From Bacteroidales bacterium (GTDB lineage: Bacteria > Bacteroidota > Bacteroidia > Bacteroidales > Marinilabiliaceae): 64,000 nucleotides of DNA. The DNA is taken from positions 1-64,000 of the forward strand of contig SUWW01000006.1 of assembly GCA_015061285.1 (NCBI GenBank). Reading direction: 5' to 3'. The notes below the pieces were generated by a model. That model worked only from the letters and a program-made list of their open reading frames with translations. It did not search any database and was not told the DNA's origin. Shown here in pieces: positions 1 through 8,537 of the stretch. The position numbers and the translations under genes are program-made. The stretch's first letter is position 1, and each line of letters opens with the position of its first letter.

Positions 1-98
1 GAAAATTGAAAATTGAAAATTGAAAATTGAAAATTGAAAATTGAAAATTGAAAATTGAAAATTGAAAATTGAAAATTGAAAATTGAAAATTGAAAATT
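1..98. repeat. GAAAATT tandem repeat, 14 copies
   Basis: Fourteen perfect head-to-tail copies of the 7-mer GAAAATT fill the first 98 bases and may continue beyond the window edge. They lie just downstream of the methyltransferase gene that ends at 132. Short runs of the same unit, in the other orientation, occur at 5900-5919, and related AATTGAnAATTG runs follow rnc. This looks like a dispersed intergenic simple-repeat family. No function is evident. Confidence 0.95.
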
Positions 99-131
99 CA
101 GGGTTGTATAAATTCTTCTTAGTTTTTGTCG

Positions 132-950
132 TTAAACTTTTTTCAGCACGTCCACTATATGCGACGACGCTCCAATCATATCCGGACGTTCGGCTCGTTG
201 CATTTGATATTTTACAAACAGTTCAAAAGTCTCGTTGTTCATTGCGTTCAGTTGTGTACGTATGAAGTCGGTAGGTCCGTCTGGCGAGAATATAGTTAGT
301 CGGGTTAGTCCTGTTTGCGTGTTAAGCATATCTATTGTTTCAAAATCGACATAATCGTATAGATCGTTTGGCGCTGGATGAACGCGGAATTTATCATCTA
401 TAGCACCTCGCGCTATGAGTTCTGTTATGCGATTTTCGGCAAAACAGTGCGACACTATGCTGTAGTCGTTCAATAGGTATGCTTGAAAAATTATGCCACC
501 ATCAACAGTTACATTCTTGGTTTCAGCAAAGGCTTGTAGTTTGTCATCGTCGCTGATGAGGTGATACATAGGGCCGAAACTTATTACAGCGTCAAATTTT
601 TGTGGCTCCAAGAATTTGAGATTTAGGGCGTTGCCTAAGTATGATTTGACGTCTGGTATGTTCTTGCGCAGAATCTCCAAATTGTGTCGAACGGGTTCTA
701 CGGCAGTTACGTCATAGCCCATCGAGAGCAATTCTTTAGTATAACGACCAGTGCCAGCTCCAAGGTCAAGAATTTTTATCTCCGACTTGTCTTTGTCTTT
801 GGGTAGGTAGTCGAGGATATATTTCATGGATACGCGAAACTCCACAACGCCGTGTCGACGTTGCAATCGCAAATCTTCTTTATGACTATTATAATGGCGC
901 TCTAACGCTGTTTGATCCTTTGTCGAATGATGTTTGAGTGGGTTTGTCAT
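132..950 (-). CDS. Class I SAM-dependent methyltransferase
   Basis: A 272-residue soluble protein with the Rossmann methyltransferase fold. Motif I is ILDLGAGTGRYTKEL (about residues 59-73), followed by an acidic motif II in YDVTAVEP and a motif IV-like FDAVISFGPMYHL, the last typical of small-molecule methyltransferases of the UbiE/Tehb type. The substrate cannot be read from sequence. Its ATG at 950 overlaps the TAA of the branching-enzyme gene (TAATG), so translation is probably coupled and it is the last gene of the folE-glgB operon. A methyltransferase has no obvious role in glycogen metabolism, so the linkage may be only transcriptional. Confidence 0.85.
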   Translation of the reverse strand: MTNPLKHHSTKDQTALERHYNSHKEDLRLQRRHGVVEFRVSMKYILDYLPKDKDKSEIKILDLGAGTGRYTKELLSMGYDVTAVEPVRHNLEILRKNIPDVKSYLGNALNLKFLEPQKFDAVISFGPMYHLISDDDKLQAFAETKNVTVDGGIIFQAYLLNDYSIVSHCFAENRITELIARGAIDDKFRVHPAPNDLYDYVDFETIDMLNTQTGLTRLTIFSPDGPTDFIRTQLNAMNNETFELFVKYQMQRAERPDMIGASSHIVDVLKKV

Positions 951-2944
951 TAGCGAATTCTAACTATGTCGCGACGGAGAAGTATCATTGCCGAGCGCGA
1001 TGGTAAATAGAGATGAAGGGTATGATGGTCGCCTTCGGGCTGCGTATAGAAGACAAAAAACATGTCGTTGCGGTCAAAGCCATTGAAGCGACCTTCGTCG
1101 GTAGAACAAACTATGCTATAGCGACCTTTGGGTGCTGGAATGCCATAGTCGGTGTATGAATTATTTGGAGAAAAGTTGAACACCAAGAGGTACTCACCGC
1201 GCATAAAAGCTACTACCTGTGTTGGGTCGTAGTCGTAAAGCCTATAAGGCCACGATGGCACTGGCACTTTCTTGAATATTTCAAGCATCTCTTTTTCAAA
1301 ATCGAGCAAGTAGTGGTATCGCAAATAATCTGCTTTTGCTAAACTCCACTGACGTCGAGCATATTTATAGCTCCAACCATTTCCTTCGCGTGGGAAGTCA
1401 ATCCATTCTGGGTGTCCAAATTCATTGCCCATAAATGTGAGGTATCCTCCCGATGAGGTAAATAGTGTTATGAGACGTATCATTTTGTGCAGCGCCATTC
1501 CTCTGTCTATGATTAGATTTTGGCTATCTACATTCATGTCGGTGTACATCTCTTTGTCCATCAGACGGAAGATAATTGTCTTGTCGCCCACGAGTGCCTG
1601 ATCGTGGCTCTCGGCGTAGTTAATTGTAAGCTCTTCTGGCCGATGAGCTTGCAGTTCATAAAACATTTTGCCTACTGGCCATTTTTCATCGGGCACCTCT
1701 TTGATGAGTTTTATCCAATAGTCGGGCACACCCATCGATAGACGATAGTTGAAGCCTACACCACCAGCACCCACTTCGCCTGCTATGCCTGGAAATCCGC
1801 TCATCTCCTCTGCTATAGTTATGGCGTTGGGCTTAAACTCGTGGATTGTAATGTTGGCAAGTGTTAGGTATGTTATGGCGTCATCATCTTCACCTCCGTT
1901 GAAATAGTCATCGTAGCATGTGAAATCTTTACCCAACCCGTGGTCGTAGTAAAGCATCGATGTTACGCCATCGAAACGGTATCCGTCGAAGTGATATTCG
2001 TCGAGCCAGTATCGACAGTTGGAGAGCAAGAAACGAAGAGTCTCGTTTTTGCCATAGTTGAAGCAGCGACTGTCCCATGCTGGGTGGTTGCCTCGGTTGC
2101 CGAAATGAAAGTATAGGTCTGTCGTGCCATCGAGACGCGAAATGCCTTCGTTTTCATTTTTCACGGCGTGCGAGTGCACTATATCCATAATTACAGCAAT
2201 TCCAGCTTGGTGTGCTTCGTCGATGAGCTGCTTCAATTCGTTGGGCGTACCAAAACGACTCGAAACGGCGAAGAAGTTACTTACGTGATAGCCAAAACTA
2301 CCATAATAAGGATGCTCTTGTATGGCCATAAGTTGAAGCACGTTGTAGCCAGTCTCGATGACGTGAGGCAGCACATTCTTGCGAAAATCATCAAAAGACG
2401 CAATTTCTTCTTTTTCACTCGACATGCCTATGTGAGCTTCATAAATAAGTAACGGCCGTTGGCATGGCGTGAAATCTTTGTCGTGCCACTTGTATGGCTT
2501 CTCGTTCCATGCCTGTGCGTCGAAAACGTATGTGTTTGGATCTTGTATTACACGATTCACAAATGATGGTATGCGCTCACCTTGTCCACCGTCCCAATGA
2601 ACCGACATTTTGTATTTGTCGCCGTGCTTCAGCGCTGTGTGGGGTATGTACAATTCCCAACTACCATCTTCGAGACGCGTCATTTTGTATGATGCATTCT
2701 CTTTCCATTGTGAAAATTCACCAATTACATATATATCGGTAGCATGTGGTGCATATTCGCGCAATACCCAAGAATCTTTCTCGTAATGTAGACCATAATA
2801 TTTATATGCCGAGGCAAAGTCTTGCAACGGTCCATACATTTCTTTTATTTCTTCAAGCTTGCCCATTGCTTGAGCGTGGCGTCGATCAATGGTAGGCGCA
2901 TAGGGCTTGAGCCAAGGGTCTGTTACATAGATTGGATCCATCAT
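950..2944 (-). CDS. glgB: 1,4-alpha-glucan branching enzyme (GH13)
   Basis: Transfers alpha-1,4 chains to alpha-1,6 positions during glycogen synthesis. From the start chosen here it has 664 residues. An N-terminal CBM48-like domain (around GEFSQWKENASYKM) precedes the GH13 barrel. Barrel motifs are DIVHSHAVKN (region I), DGYRFDGVTSMLY (region II, nucleophile Asp near residue 325), IAEEM (region III, acid Glu) and ESHDQ (region IV), followed by an all-beta C-terminal domain. A longer reading frame begins at 3010, but the ATG at 2944 overlaps the upstream TAA as TAATG and matches where conserved sequence begins (MMDPIYVTDP). The catalytic set is intact, unlike several partners in the second glycogen cluster. 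Confidence 0.93.
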   Translation of the reverse strand: MMDPIYVTDPWLKPYAPTIDRRHAQAMGKLEEIKEMYGPLQDFASAYKYYGLHYEKDSWVLREYAPHATDIYVIGEFSQWKENASYKMTRLEDGSWELYIPHTALKHGDKYKMSVHWDGGQGERIPSFVNRVIQDPNTYVFDAQAWNEKPYKWHDKDFTPCQRPLLIYEAHIGMSSEKEEIASFDDFRKNVLPHVIETGYNVLQLMAIQEHPYYGSFGYHVSNFFAVSSRFGTPNELKQLIDEAHQAGIAVIMDIVHSHAVKNENEGISRLDGTTDLYFHFGNRGNHPAWDSRCFNYGKNETLRFLLSNCRYWLDEYHFDGYRFDGVTSMLYYDHGLGKDFTCYDDYFNGGEDDDAITYLTLANITIHEFKPNAITIAEEMSGFPGIAGEVGAGGVGFNYRLSMGVPDYWIKLIKEVPDEKWPVGKMFYELQAHRPEELTINYAESHDQALVGDKTIIFRLMDKEMYTDMNVDSQNLIIDRGMALHKMIRLITLFTSSGGYLTFMGNEFGHPEWIDFPREGNGWSYKYARRQWSLAKADYLRYHYLLDFEKEMLEIFKKVPVPSWPYRLYDYDPTQVVAFMRGEYLLVFNFSPNNSYTDYGIPAPKGRYSIVCSTDEGRFNGFDRNDMFFVFYTQPEGDHHTLHLYLPSRSAMILLRRDIVRIR

Positions 2945-4251
2945 TATAGCTTTTGCATAGGTATGGTGAAGTAGATAGCTGTGCCGTTGCGATATTTTGT
3001 GTCGACCCAAATATCACCATCGACGAGCGTGATATACTTCTTAGCAAGAGCAAGGTTGATAGAGTCGTCGTCGTTCGAATTAGTGTCTTGACTAGAGAAT
3101 AGGTCGAATGCTCGCTCAGCGTTGTTAAGGTTCATTCCTTCACCAGTGTCGCGAACGAAGAATGTGATTTGGGTGTTCTCCACTGAGTAGCCCAAACTTA
3201 TCAATCCATACGACGTCTGCTTGCATGCTTTGTCGATAATCAATCCCATCACTTTGAGAATAATCTCTTCGCTGTTCCAAATGGTATCGTTTGGTGTCGA
3301 TAGTGCAAACGAAGTCTCTATTTGTATAGGTTTGTTCTCTTCTTTGAGTTGCTCTTCGTATTTTATTTTTATCGATGTCAGCAATTCGTTCAGTTGGCGT
3401 GGAACTGCAGGCTTGAACATGTAGCTAATCTGCAACTTGGATATTTCTACCATGTTGTCGATAAGCTTAAGCAGTATGTTGCTGTTCTGCTTTATGGCAT
3501 CGATGAATTCGTGGCGTTGTTCGGGCGATTCTGCTGATTCGAGCAGGTCGGAGAAACCTACAATCACGTTCATAGGCGTGCGTACTTCCTGACTTAGATT
3601 AGTAAGGAATATACTCTTAAACTCTCTGTTCTCAGCCGATTTTTCTTTTTCGCGTTTGAGGTCGGTTTGCAGAGCCTCTGCATTTTGGTTAAGTGCTAAA
3701 ATTCTGCTTTCGCACTGTTTCTGCATCTCTTTGTAGTTCTCGAGTGAAATTTCAGCTTCGAAAATAGGAGCAAGCAGGTGCATCAGCTGCGTCACTTCGT
3801 CTACTCGTTCGTATCGAGCCACCGAGAGCGCCATTAACAATCCCGTTACGACGTTGTATTTGTTTTTTATAGGTACTGATATGTATGCCGAGATGCCAAT
3901 TTTAGGAAATGGCATAGCGCTGAATATCTGCATGGCATCGTTGGAAGCCATAGCTTGAGTGTGTTGCCACGTGAATTTTGTGCCTTGCTCGCCATACGAA
4001 GGATCCGACGACTCTACAAGCCAATATTCACCATCTTTTTGTCCTTTAGCACATAATAGCACCACTTGGCTGCGTGTGATGTCTGCCAAATCGATGAGGC
4101 GACGTGCGCGGTTGTTGCTTCCTTGTGCCGACAATAGTTTTTTCAAACATGCTATATTATCGGATACAAAGTCGAGCATTTCAGCTGTGGTGTACGTGTG
4201 TTTTGTTTCTACAGCCTCTTTTTTTCTCTTGAATAACGATCTTAAGCCCAT
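2944..4251 (-). CDS. Histidine-kinase-like protein without phospho-acceptor His
   Basis: A 435-residue soluble protein with no membrane segment. Residues about 20-165 resemble a GAF-type sensor domain, 170-215 a coiled coil, 211-275 a HisKA-like dimerisation helix and 285-433 an HATPase-like domain. The H box reads NLSQEVRTPMN, with Gln221 (codon CAG) where the autophosphorylated His should be. The N box is LIIDKACKQT, lacking its Asn. The G1 box VRDTGEGM is kept, but the GLGL of G2 is SINL. Such a protein should not autophosphorylate in the usual way and may act as a sensor or scaffold. It sits between folE and glgB and shares stop-start overlap with glgB, so a role tied to glycogen control is possible but unproven. 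Confidence 0.8.
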   Translation of the reverse strand: MGLRSLFKRKKEAVETKHTYTTAEMLDFVSDNIACLKKLLSAQGSNNRARRLIDLADITRSQVVLLCAKGQKDGEYWLVESSDPSYGEQGTKFTWQHTQAMASNDAMQIFSAMPFPKIGISAYISVPIKNKYNVVTGLLMALSVARYERVDEVTQLMHLLAPIFEAEISLENYKEMQKQCESRILALNQNAEALQTDLKREKEKSAENREFKSIFLTNLSQEVRTPMNVIVGFSDLLESAESPEQRHEFIDAIKQNSNILLKLIDNMVEISKLQISYMFKPAVPRQLNELLTSIKIKYEEQLKEENKPIQIETSFALSTPNDTIWNSEEIILKVMGLIIDKACKQTSYGLISLGYSVENTQITFFVRDTGEGMNLNNAERAFDLFSSQDTNSNDDDSINLALAKKYITLVDGDIWVDTKYRNGTAIYFTIPMQKL

Positions 4252-4287
4252 AGCGTTAGAGATATGTTTTCACAAATATAAAACAAA

Positions 4288-4908
4288 TCAGTGCATCTTT
4301 GAGCCTATGATGTTGAAGAACTCTTCGCGAGTGGCAATATTATTTGCAAAAGCACCAGTAAAATCGCTGGTTGTGGTGAATGAATTTTGTTTCTGAACAC
4401 CTCGCATCTGCATGCACATGTGTTGTGCTTCAATCACTACTGCCACGCCAAGTGGATTCAGTGTTTTTTGTATGCAATCTTTTATCTGTGTTGTTAAGCG
4501 CTCTTGCACCTGCAGTCGGCGTGCAAAGGCATCAACCACGCGTGGAATTTTGCTAAGTCCGGTTATGTAGTCGCGAGGTATGTAGCCTACATGAGCTTTG
4601 CCGAAGAATGGTAGCATGTGGTGCTCGCACATGGAATAGATCTCAATGTCTTTTACCACAACCATTTGCTGATACTGCTCATGAAATTTCGCTGCAAGCA
4701 ATATTTGCTCTGGATCTTCTTTGTAGCCTTTCAACAAAAATTGCATTGCTTTGGCCATTCGCTCGGGTGTTTTGAGCAGTCCTTCGCGATTCGCATCTTC
4801 GCCAAGCAGGGTTATCACTTGTTTGTAGTGCTTCGATAGTTGCATGGTGAGTTCTGCGTCGTATTCGCATTTGTCTTGCAATTCTGCTGCACTTATTATT
4901 TCTGCCAT
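4288..4908 (-). CDS. folE: GTP cyclohydrolase I
   Basis: Converts GTP to 7,8-dihydroneopterin triphosphate, the first step of tetrahydrofolate (and possibly queuosine precursor) synthesis. The 206-residue length is normal for the family. Zinc ligands are visible as Cys94 and His97 in SMCEHHMLP and Cys165 in [25 protein letters not shown] and [16 protein letters not shown] are signature stretches. It starts 21 bases after the preceding secreted-protein gene and 36 bases before the kinase-like gene, so it probably belongs to the same minus-strand operon. Confidence 0.96.
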   Translation of the reverse strand: MAEIISAAELQDKCEYDAELTMQLSKHYKQVITLLGEDANREGLLKTPERMAKAMQFLLKGYKEDPEQILLAAKFHEQYQQMVVVKDIEIYSMCEHHMLPFFGKAHVGYIPRDYITGLSKIPRVVDAFARRLQVQERLTTQIKDCIQKTLNPLGVAVVIEAQHMCMQMRGVQKQNSFTTTSDFTGAFANNIATREEFFNIIGSKMH

Positions 4909-4929
4909 TTTATGTATATAAAAACGTTT

Positions 4930-5607
4930 CTACTGTTCATATTTATAATTACGCATAAGTATTTGGAACTCACGCGTATCTATCGGGCGTATATGACTTT
5001 GACTATTGCCATCTTCTTTTATTTTGGCTATTAGTCCGCTGATTAATGCTAATGTGGTTGTAAAACTGATACCAACCATCTGGTCGGGCGCTATCATGTG
5101 TCGATAGACCATCTTGTTTGTTTCGCGCGAGATGGCTGCATCCTGATTTTGCTGTGCGTCCCATGCTGAGTTGATGCTCGCTGGCGGATTCTGAGCTAAA
5201 TGCGTCATATACTTGAAGTTTGTCTCTGCCATTACAGTTCGTTGCTCTATTGGCATGTTGGGATTGATGTGAACTTTTGGACGCTGCATAACCATAATTT
5301 CTGAGAGACGAATGGTATCTTCGGACATAACTACGGCAAACATACTTTCGCTGCTTACCGAATCGGCCACTACGAATTGTAGCGGTTGGAAGCCAATGTG
5401 TGTTATGCTTACGGTGTCTCCGCGATTGGCTTCAAACATTGTTCGTCCTGCAGCATCTACCAAATATTTATTTCCATTGACTTTCACGAGAGCGTCGGTC
5501 ATAGGCATCATTGTAGCACTGTTGAGCACAATGCCCGACATCTGCACCTCTTGAGCGTGCATTGATGCGGTAAATAATATTGCTATTATGAAAATTAGCC
5601 CTTTCAT
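4930..5607 (-). CDS. Secreted CarboxypepD_reg-like domain protein
   Basis: A 225-residue exported protein. The signal peptide is MKGLIFIIAILFTASMHA, with cleavage before QEV. Residues about 20-100 form a carboxypeptidase-regulatory-like (CarbopepD_reg_2) beta sandwich: the pattern SGIVLNSATMMPMTDALVKV...RGDTVSITHIGFQP is the one found at the N terminus of SusC/TonB receptors. There is no barrel, so this is a stand-alone domain. The rest (about 110-225) is unrecognised. It is the first gene of the folE-glgB operon. Its function is unknown; periplasmic or outer-membrane-facing location is inferred. Confidence 0.8.
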   Translation of the reverse strand: MKGLIFIIAILFTASMHAQEVQMSGIVLNSATMMPMTDALVKVNGNKYLVDAAGRTMFEANRGDTVSITHIGFQPLQFVVADSVSSESMFAVVMSEDTIRLSEIMVMQRPKVHINPNMPIEQRTVMAETNFKYMTHLAQNPPASINSAWDAQQNQDAAISRETNKMVYRHMIAPDQMVGISFTTTLALISGLIAKIKEDGNSQSHIRPIDTREFQILMRNYKYEQ

Positions 5608-5633
5608 GGTAGAGAGTTTTATTTACGAATATG

Positions 5634-5641
5634 CAAAAATA
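5634..5641 (-). promoter_or_regulatory. Candidate -7 element for the folE-glgB operon
   Basis: Reads TATTTTTG on the minus strand, a full match to the Bacteroidetes TAnnTTTG element, about 27 bases before the ATG at 5607. No good -33 TTTG lies at the usual spacing. The operon could also be read through from the tRNA gene upstream. Confidence 0.45.
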
Positions 5642-5685
5642 GAAAAAGGGCGCACATTGCATATTGCAACTGCTCCCTTTGTCTA

Positions 5686-5762
5686 TGGTGATTCCGGCGG
5701 GGTTCGAACCCACGACCCGCAGATTAGAAATCTGCTGCTCTATCCAGCTGAGCTACGGAACC
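5686..5762 (-). tRNA. tRNA-Arg (anticodon TCT)
   Basis: A 77-base cloverleaf including an encoded CCA. The acceptor stem is GGTTCCG/CGGAATC, with one G-T pair. The anticodon arm GCAGA-TTTCTAA-TCTGC gives anticodon TCT, reading AGA codons. The T arm contains GGTTCGAACCC. It lies between the GntR operon and the folE-glgB operon. Confidence 0.97.
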
Positions 5763-5779
5763 ATCCGCTTTTCGCGCTG

Positions 5780-5787
5780 CAAAGATA
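5780..5787 (-). promoter_or_regulatory. Candidate -7 element for tRNA-Arg
   Basis: Reads TATCTTTG on the minus strand, a perfect TAnnTTTG match 17 bases upstream of the mature tRNA 5' end. No convincing -33 box is seen. Confidence 0.5.
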
Positions 5788-5897
5788 GCAGATTTTATTA
5801 TTAACTATGGAAGGCAAGAAATATTTTTCCGAAATATCATCTCAAAGATGATGAATAAAGATGTCACAGATTGAACAGATTATATAAATCTGTGTTT

Positions 5898-6278
5898 CTA
5901 ATTTTCAATTTTCAATTTTTTTTCCTGTTCATTCCACTTCTTTTCTAAATCGTCTAAGGTTAAGCCAATTAGCTTCATCTGACGAATGACATCGGGAAGA
6001 AACTCGTCCATAAATTTGCGGCGGCGTTCGTTGAGAATCTTCTCTTTGGCGCCTTGACATACAAAATATCCCATACCTCGTTTGTTGTATATAATTCCGT
6101 CGTTCGATAGTGCCTCGTAGGCCTTGAAAGCCGTGTTGGTGTTGACCGAGAGCGTCACGGCATACTCTCGCATACTGGGAATACGCTCTTCTTCTTTGTA
6201 TTTCCCAGCCAATATCTCGTCGCAGATACGATCGCCCATTTGCAGGAATATCGCTCTATCAGGATTGAAAGCTGTCAT
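5898..6278 (-). CDS. GntR-family regulator, YtrA subfamily
   Basis: A 126-residue transcription factor. Residues about 8-75 form the GntR winged helix: IPSMREYAVTLSVNTNTAFKAYEAL, then a wing with NKRGMGYFV. A short C-terminal helical tail without a ligand domain is the mark of the YtrA subgroup, which usually represses linked ABC transporter operons. It is the last gene of the operon, 11 bases after a membrane protein, rather than the first as is usual for ytrA. Its final codons (KLKIEN, then stop) lie inside an AATTTTC repeat run. A candidate operator lies at 9366-9400, ahead of the operon. Confidence 0.88.
   Translation of the reverse strand: MTAFNPDRAIFLQMGDRICDEILAGKYKEEERIPSMREYAVTLSVNTNTAFKAYEALSNDGIIYNKRGMGYFVCQGAKEKILNERRRKFMDEFLPDVIRQMKLIGLTLDDLEKKWNEQEKKLKIEN
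5900..5919. repeat. AATTTTC short tandem repeat overlapping a gene end
   Basis: Just under three copies of AATTTTC, the reverse complement of the GAAAATT unit at 1-98. They overlap the last codons of the GntR-family gene, so the repeat supplies its C-terminal residues and borders its stop codon. Confidence 0.85.
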
Positions 6279-6289
6279 AACTGTCTGAT

Positions 6290-7039
6290 TTAGTGTGTAT
6301 ACTCCATGTTTTTGTATGCCTTATAGATAGCTATATGCATAATTATAATGCCTACAGATAGTGCTATGATAATTGGGAAAGGATTCTCGTAAATAAACTG
6401 TATCGACACAAAATCGCTGAATCCTATTTTTCTCTGTATACATAAGAATATTATCACGCATAGTATGACTCGAAGAATGTTCCGCACTTGCCTTTTGATT
6501 GTGATTATATGCGTCTGCTTTCTTATTATAAGTATGTATGATAATAGAAGAAGAGCGAATGTTGCCGAGAAAATAGTAAGAAATAATTCTTTAGGAGTTA
6601 TTTCAGGAATAATTGTGTTGAGGTAGTCAATAGGTATGTGCGATAAGCTATTGTTGAATGCTCTACCTATCGTTAAACCAAGCGTATATCCAAGTGTTAC
6701 AATTATCATAGGTAGTATGATACGCACAAACCAAGTTGCAATGAATAATTCTTTTCGTTCGATAGGAAGAGTAAATTCTCTGACAACGTGTGGTGTAGAC
6801 CATCTGTTCCCCAATGCTATGCTGAATGCCAATAGCATAAATAGCACCGATTTAGTTATACCTATGTTAGCATACGCGCCGCAGATGTTTACCAAAAAAT
6901 ATTCGTAGCTATTGCTTTTTATTAGCAAAATTTCAGTTCCTAATGAAATCATTAGGCTAATTATTGCAGCAGCCAATATCAATATGCGGTCGGTGTGCAT
7001 AAGGTATTGAATTGTATATATGATTTTTTTTGTGCTCAT
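6290..7039 (-). CDS. ABC-2-type permease-like membrane protein
   Basis: A 249-residue protein with about six hydrophobic segments, starting near residues 18-38, 62-80, 103-125, 150-170, 185-202 and 222-240. No enzyme motif is present. It starts four bases inside the lipoprotein gene (ATGA overlap) and precedes the GntR regulator by 11 bases. Together with the second membrane protein and the ATPase it probably forms an ABC transporter; the membrane-subunit role is inferred from context. Confidence 0.7.
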   Translation of the reverse strand: MSTKKIIYTIQYLMHTDRILILAAAIISLMISLGTEILLIKSNSYEYFLVNICGAYANIGITKSVLFMLLAFSIALGNRWSTPHVVREFTLPIERKELFIATWFVRIILPMIIVTLGYTLGLTIGRAFNNSLSHIPIDYLNTIIPEITPKELFLTIFSATFALLLLSYILIIRKQTHIITIKRQVRNILRVILCVIIFLCIQRKIGFSDFVSIQFIYENPFPIIIALSVGIIIMHIAIYKAYKNMEYTH

Positions 7040-7797
7040 TGTTGTTCAAATATATGTTCTACAAAAAATTGTTTGGTATCAGTTATTAAGCTATCGCTTC
7101 CATCGGGCTTTCTTAAGAGAATGTTTCTGATATTAGTATTCTCGATACTTTCTCTTTTCGCGAAGGTGTAATGAATAAAGTTGGATTTCAGTGTGTTGAT
7201 ATTCAAAGAGCCGTCAATATGCACATAGAAAGTATCGCAAATAAGTGTCTCGAAGTTTACCTGTGAATTTTCGGGAATGTAGAGACTAAAGTGAGTCGTT
7301 TTACTGACATTGACAGTGTCAGTTGCTGTAAATATTTGGTTGTTAGATATTTGTAGATGTTGTAATTCTTTAGATTTCCACTCAATTTCTAAAGGTTCAG
7401 TTGTGTCGTACCACAAATGGCGAAATGTATTTGACTTTCCCCGAATAAAGAGATTGCTCGACCAGCCTCCTCCCATATCATGAGGATTAGTTACGATTAT
7501 GTCGCTAACTGCCAGACTATTGCCTTTTATGCTAATGTATGAAGTGTCGCTGTGCGTATAGTTAATATTTGCGCACAACTTATTGAAGTAGACATTATTA
7601 CACGGAAAAAAGATGTTGAGAGTCTTAGTCTTCTTATCGGCCGAAGTCCAACACTCGGTGAGTTTTGTGTTGGGCCTTCTGCTGTTTACGTAGTTATTTA
7701 CAGATGGCGTTGTTTGCCAATCGGCTCTCTCTTGATATATGCACGATGGAAGTGCTATTGCCACTATTAGTGTGGCTATCAATATATATAGTTTCAT
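7036..7797 (-). CDS. Putative lipoprotein of the ABC operon
   Basis: A 253-residue protein with a lipoprotein signal. The hydrophobic stretch LYILIATLIVAIALPSC ends at a lipobox with Cys19. The mature part is beta-rich and polar, with SLYIPENSQVNFETLICDTFYVHIDGSLNINTLKS resembling right-handed beta-helix or adhesin-like repeats (DUF4097 style), though I cannot name a family. It lies between two membrane-protein genes and overlaps the next by four bases, so it is likely an accessory of this transporter. Its function is unknown. Confidence 0.7.
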   Translation of the reverse strand: MKLYILIATLIVAIALPSCIYQERADWQTTPSVNNYVNSRRPNTKLTECWTSADKKTKTLNIFFPCNNVYFNKLCANINYTHSDTSYISIKGNSLAVSDIIVTNPHDMGGGWSSNLFIRGKSNTFRHLWYDTTEPLEIEWKSKELQHLQISNNQIFTATDTVNVSKTTHFSLYIPENSQVNFETLICDTFYVHIDGSLNINTLKSNFIHYTFAKRESIENTNIRNILLRKPDGSDSLITDTKQFFVEHIFEQQ

Positions 7798-7818
7798 AAT
7801 TATCAGTAGTTTATAAGA

Positions 7819-8532
7819 TTAGACTTCCAATCGTTCGTAGCGTCGCTTTATGGCTATGGCCATACAAATCGCACAAATAGATGCCGATGCAATGAGCCAA
7901 CAGTACAAGTTGTTGTAGTTCAATTGGTAAATATCCTCATCTCCACAATAGCTCCAAATCAGAGTGACAATCAATACTGCCACGATTATAATTACAATGA
8001 GAATCAGCAGTGCTTTGATAAACGACAATGTGCGAAACGATATAGCGCAAAACAGCCAATAAAGTGGAAATGTTATGAATAATAGAATATTGCTGAAGAT
8101 TGTAAATAGCAAATTTGAGTCATTCACGAAGAGTTCGTTATGTACGCTGATAATTAATTGAGGGTCAAACGTGAGAAGTGCCACATATCGCGAAAGAATT
8201 AATGCAAGTGTTGGCAGTATTACTTCGGCAAAGTATATAGCACACAATTTTGACCAACGATTGCATGGAAGCAAAATAATATCTTGTCGTATGCTTGCAA
8301 ATGCATTTTTGTGCATTATTGTAGAATTGAATAACCCAGACAACATAAACATTGCTCCAAACCAAAATATATCGAATTCTTCCCAATATCTATTAGATAG
8401 CACATGGTTGTCGGCTTGTGCATAGTCAGTCCAAAGATTTATCGACAAAATGCATGTCAGTGCAATAGCAATATAGAAACGCCAAGAACTGACAGCCAGT
8501 TCATAACGTATGATATTTAGAAAATTCTTCAT
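7819..8532 (-). CDS. Membrane protein of the ABC operon
   Basis: A 237-residue protein with about six predicted membrane helices, for example YIAIALTCILSINLW near the N terminus, FGAMFMLSGLFNSTIM, and ALLILIVIIIVAVLIVTLIW. It starts 5 bases after the ATPase gene ends. It has no recognisable catalytic residues. The most likely role is an ABC permease subunit paired with the membrane protein at 6290-7039. Confidence 0.7.
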   Translation of the reverse strand: MKNFLNIIRYELAVSSWRFYIAIALTCILSINLWTDYAQADNHVLSNRYWEEFDIFWFGAMFMLSGLFNSTIMHKNAFASIRQDIILLPCNRWSKLCAIYFAEVILPTLALILSRYVALLTFDPQLIISVHNELFVNDSNLLFTIFSNILLFITFPLYWLFCAISFRTLSFIKALLILIVIIIVAVLIVTLIWSYCGDEDIYQLNYNNLYCWLIASASICAICMAIAIKRRYERLEV

Positions 8533-8537
8533 AGTGG

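Noticed and set aside
1-98. CRISPR array
   Set aside because: The unit is only 7 bases with no spacers; it is a simple tandem repeat. The 189-bp repeats in the giant gene are coding and also lack spacers.
83-265. 60-codon plus-strand frame at the left edge
   Set aside because: It begins within the GAAAATT repeat and runs antisense to a well-supported methyltransferase gene.
2945-3010. Longer N terminus for the branching enzyme
   Set aside because: It would extend 66 bases into the kinase-like gene; the ATG at 2944 gives the usual TAATG coupling and begins at conserved sequence.
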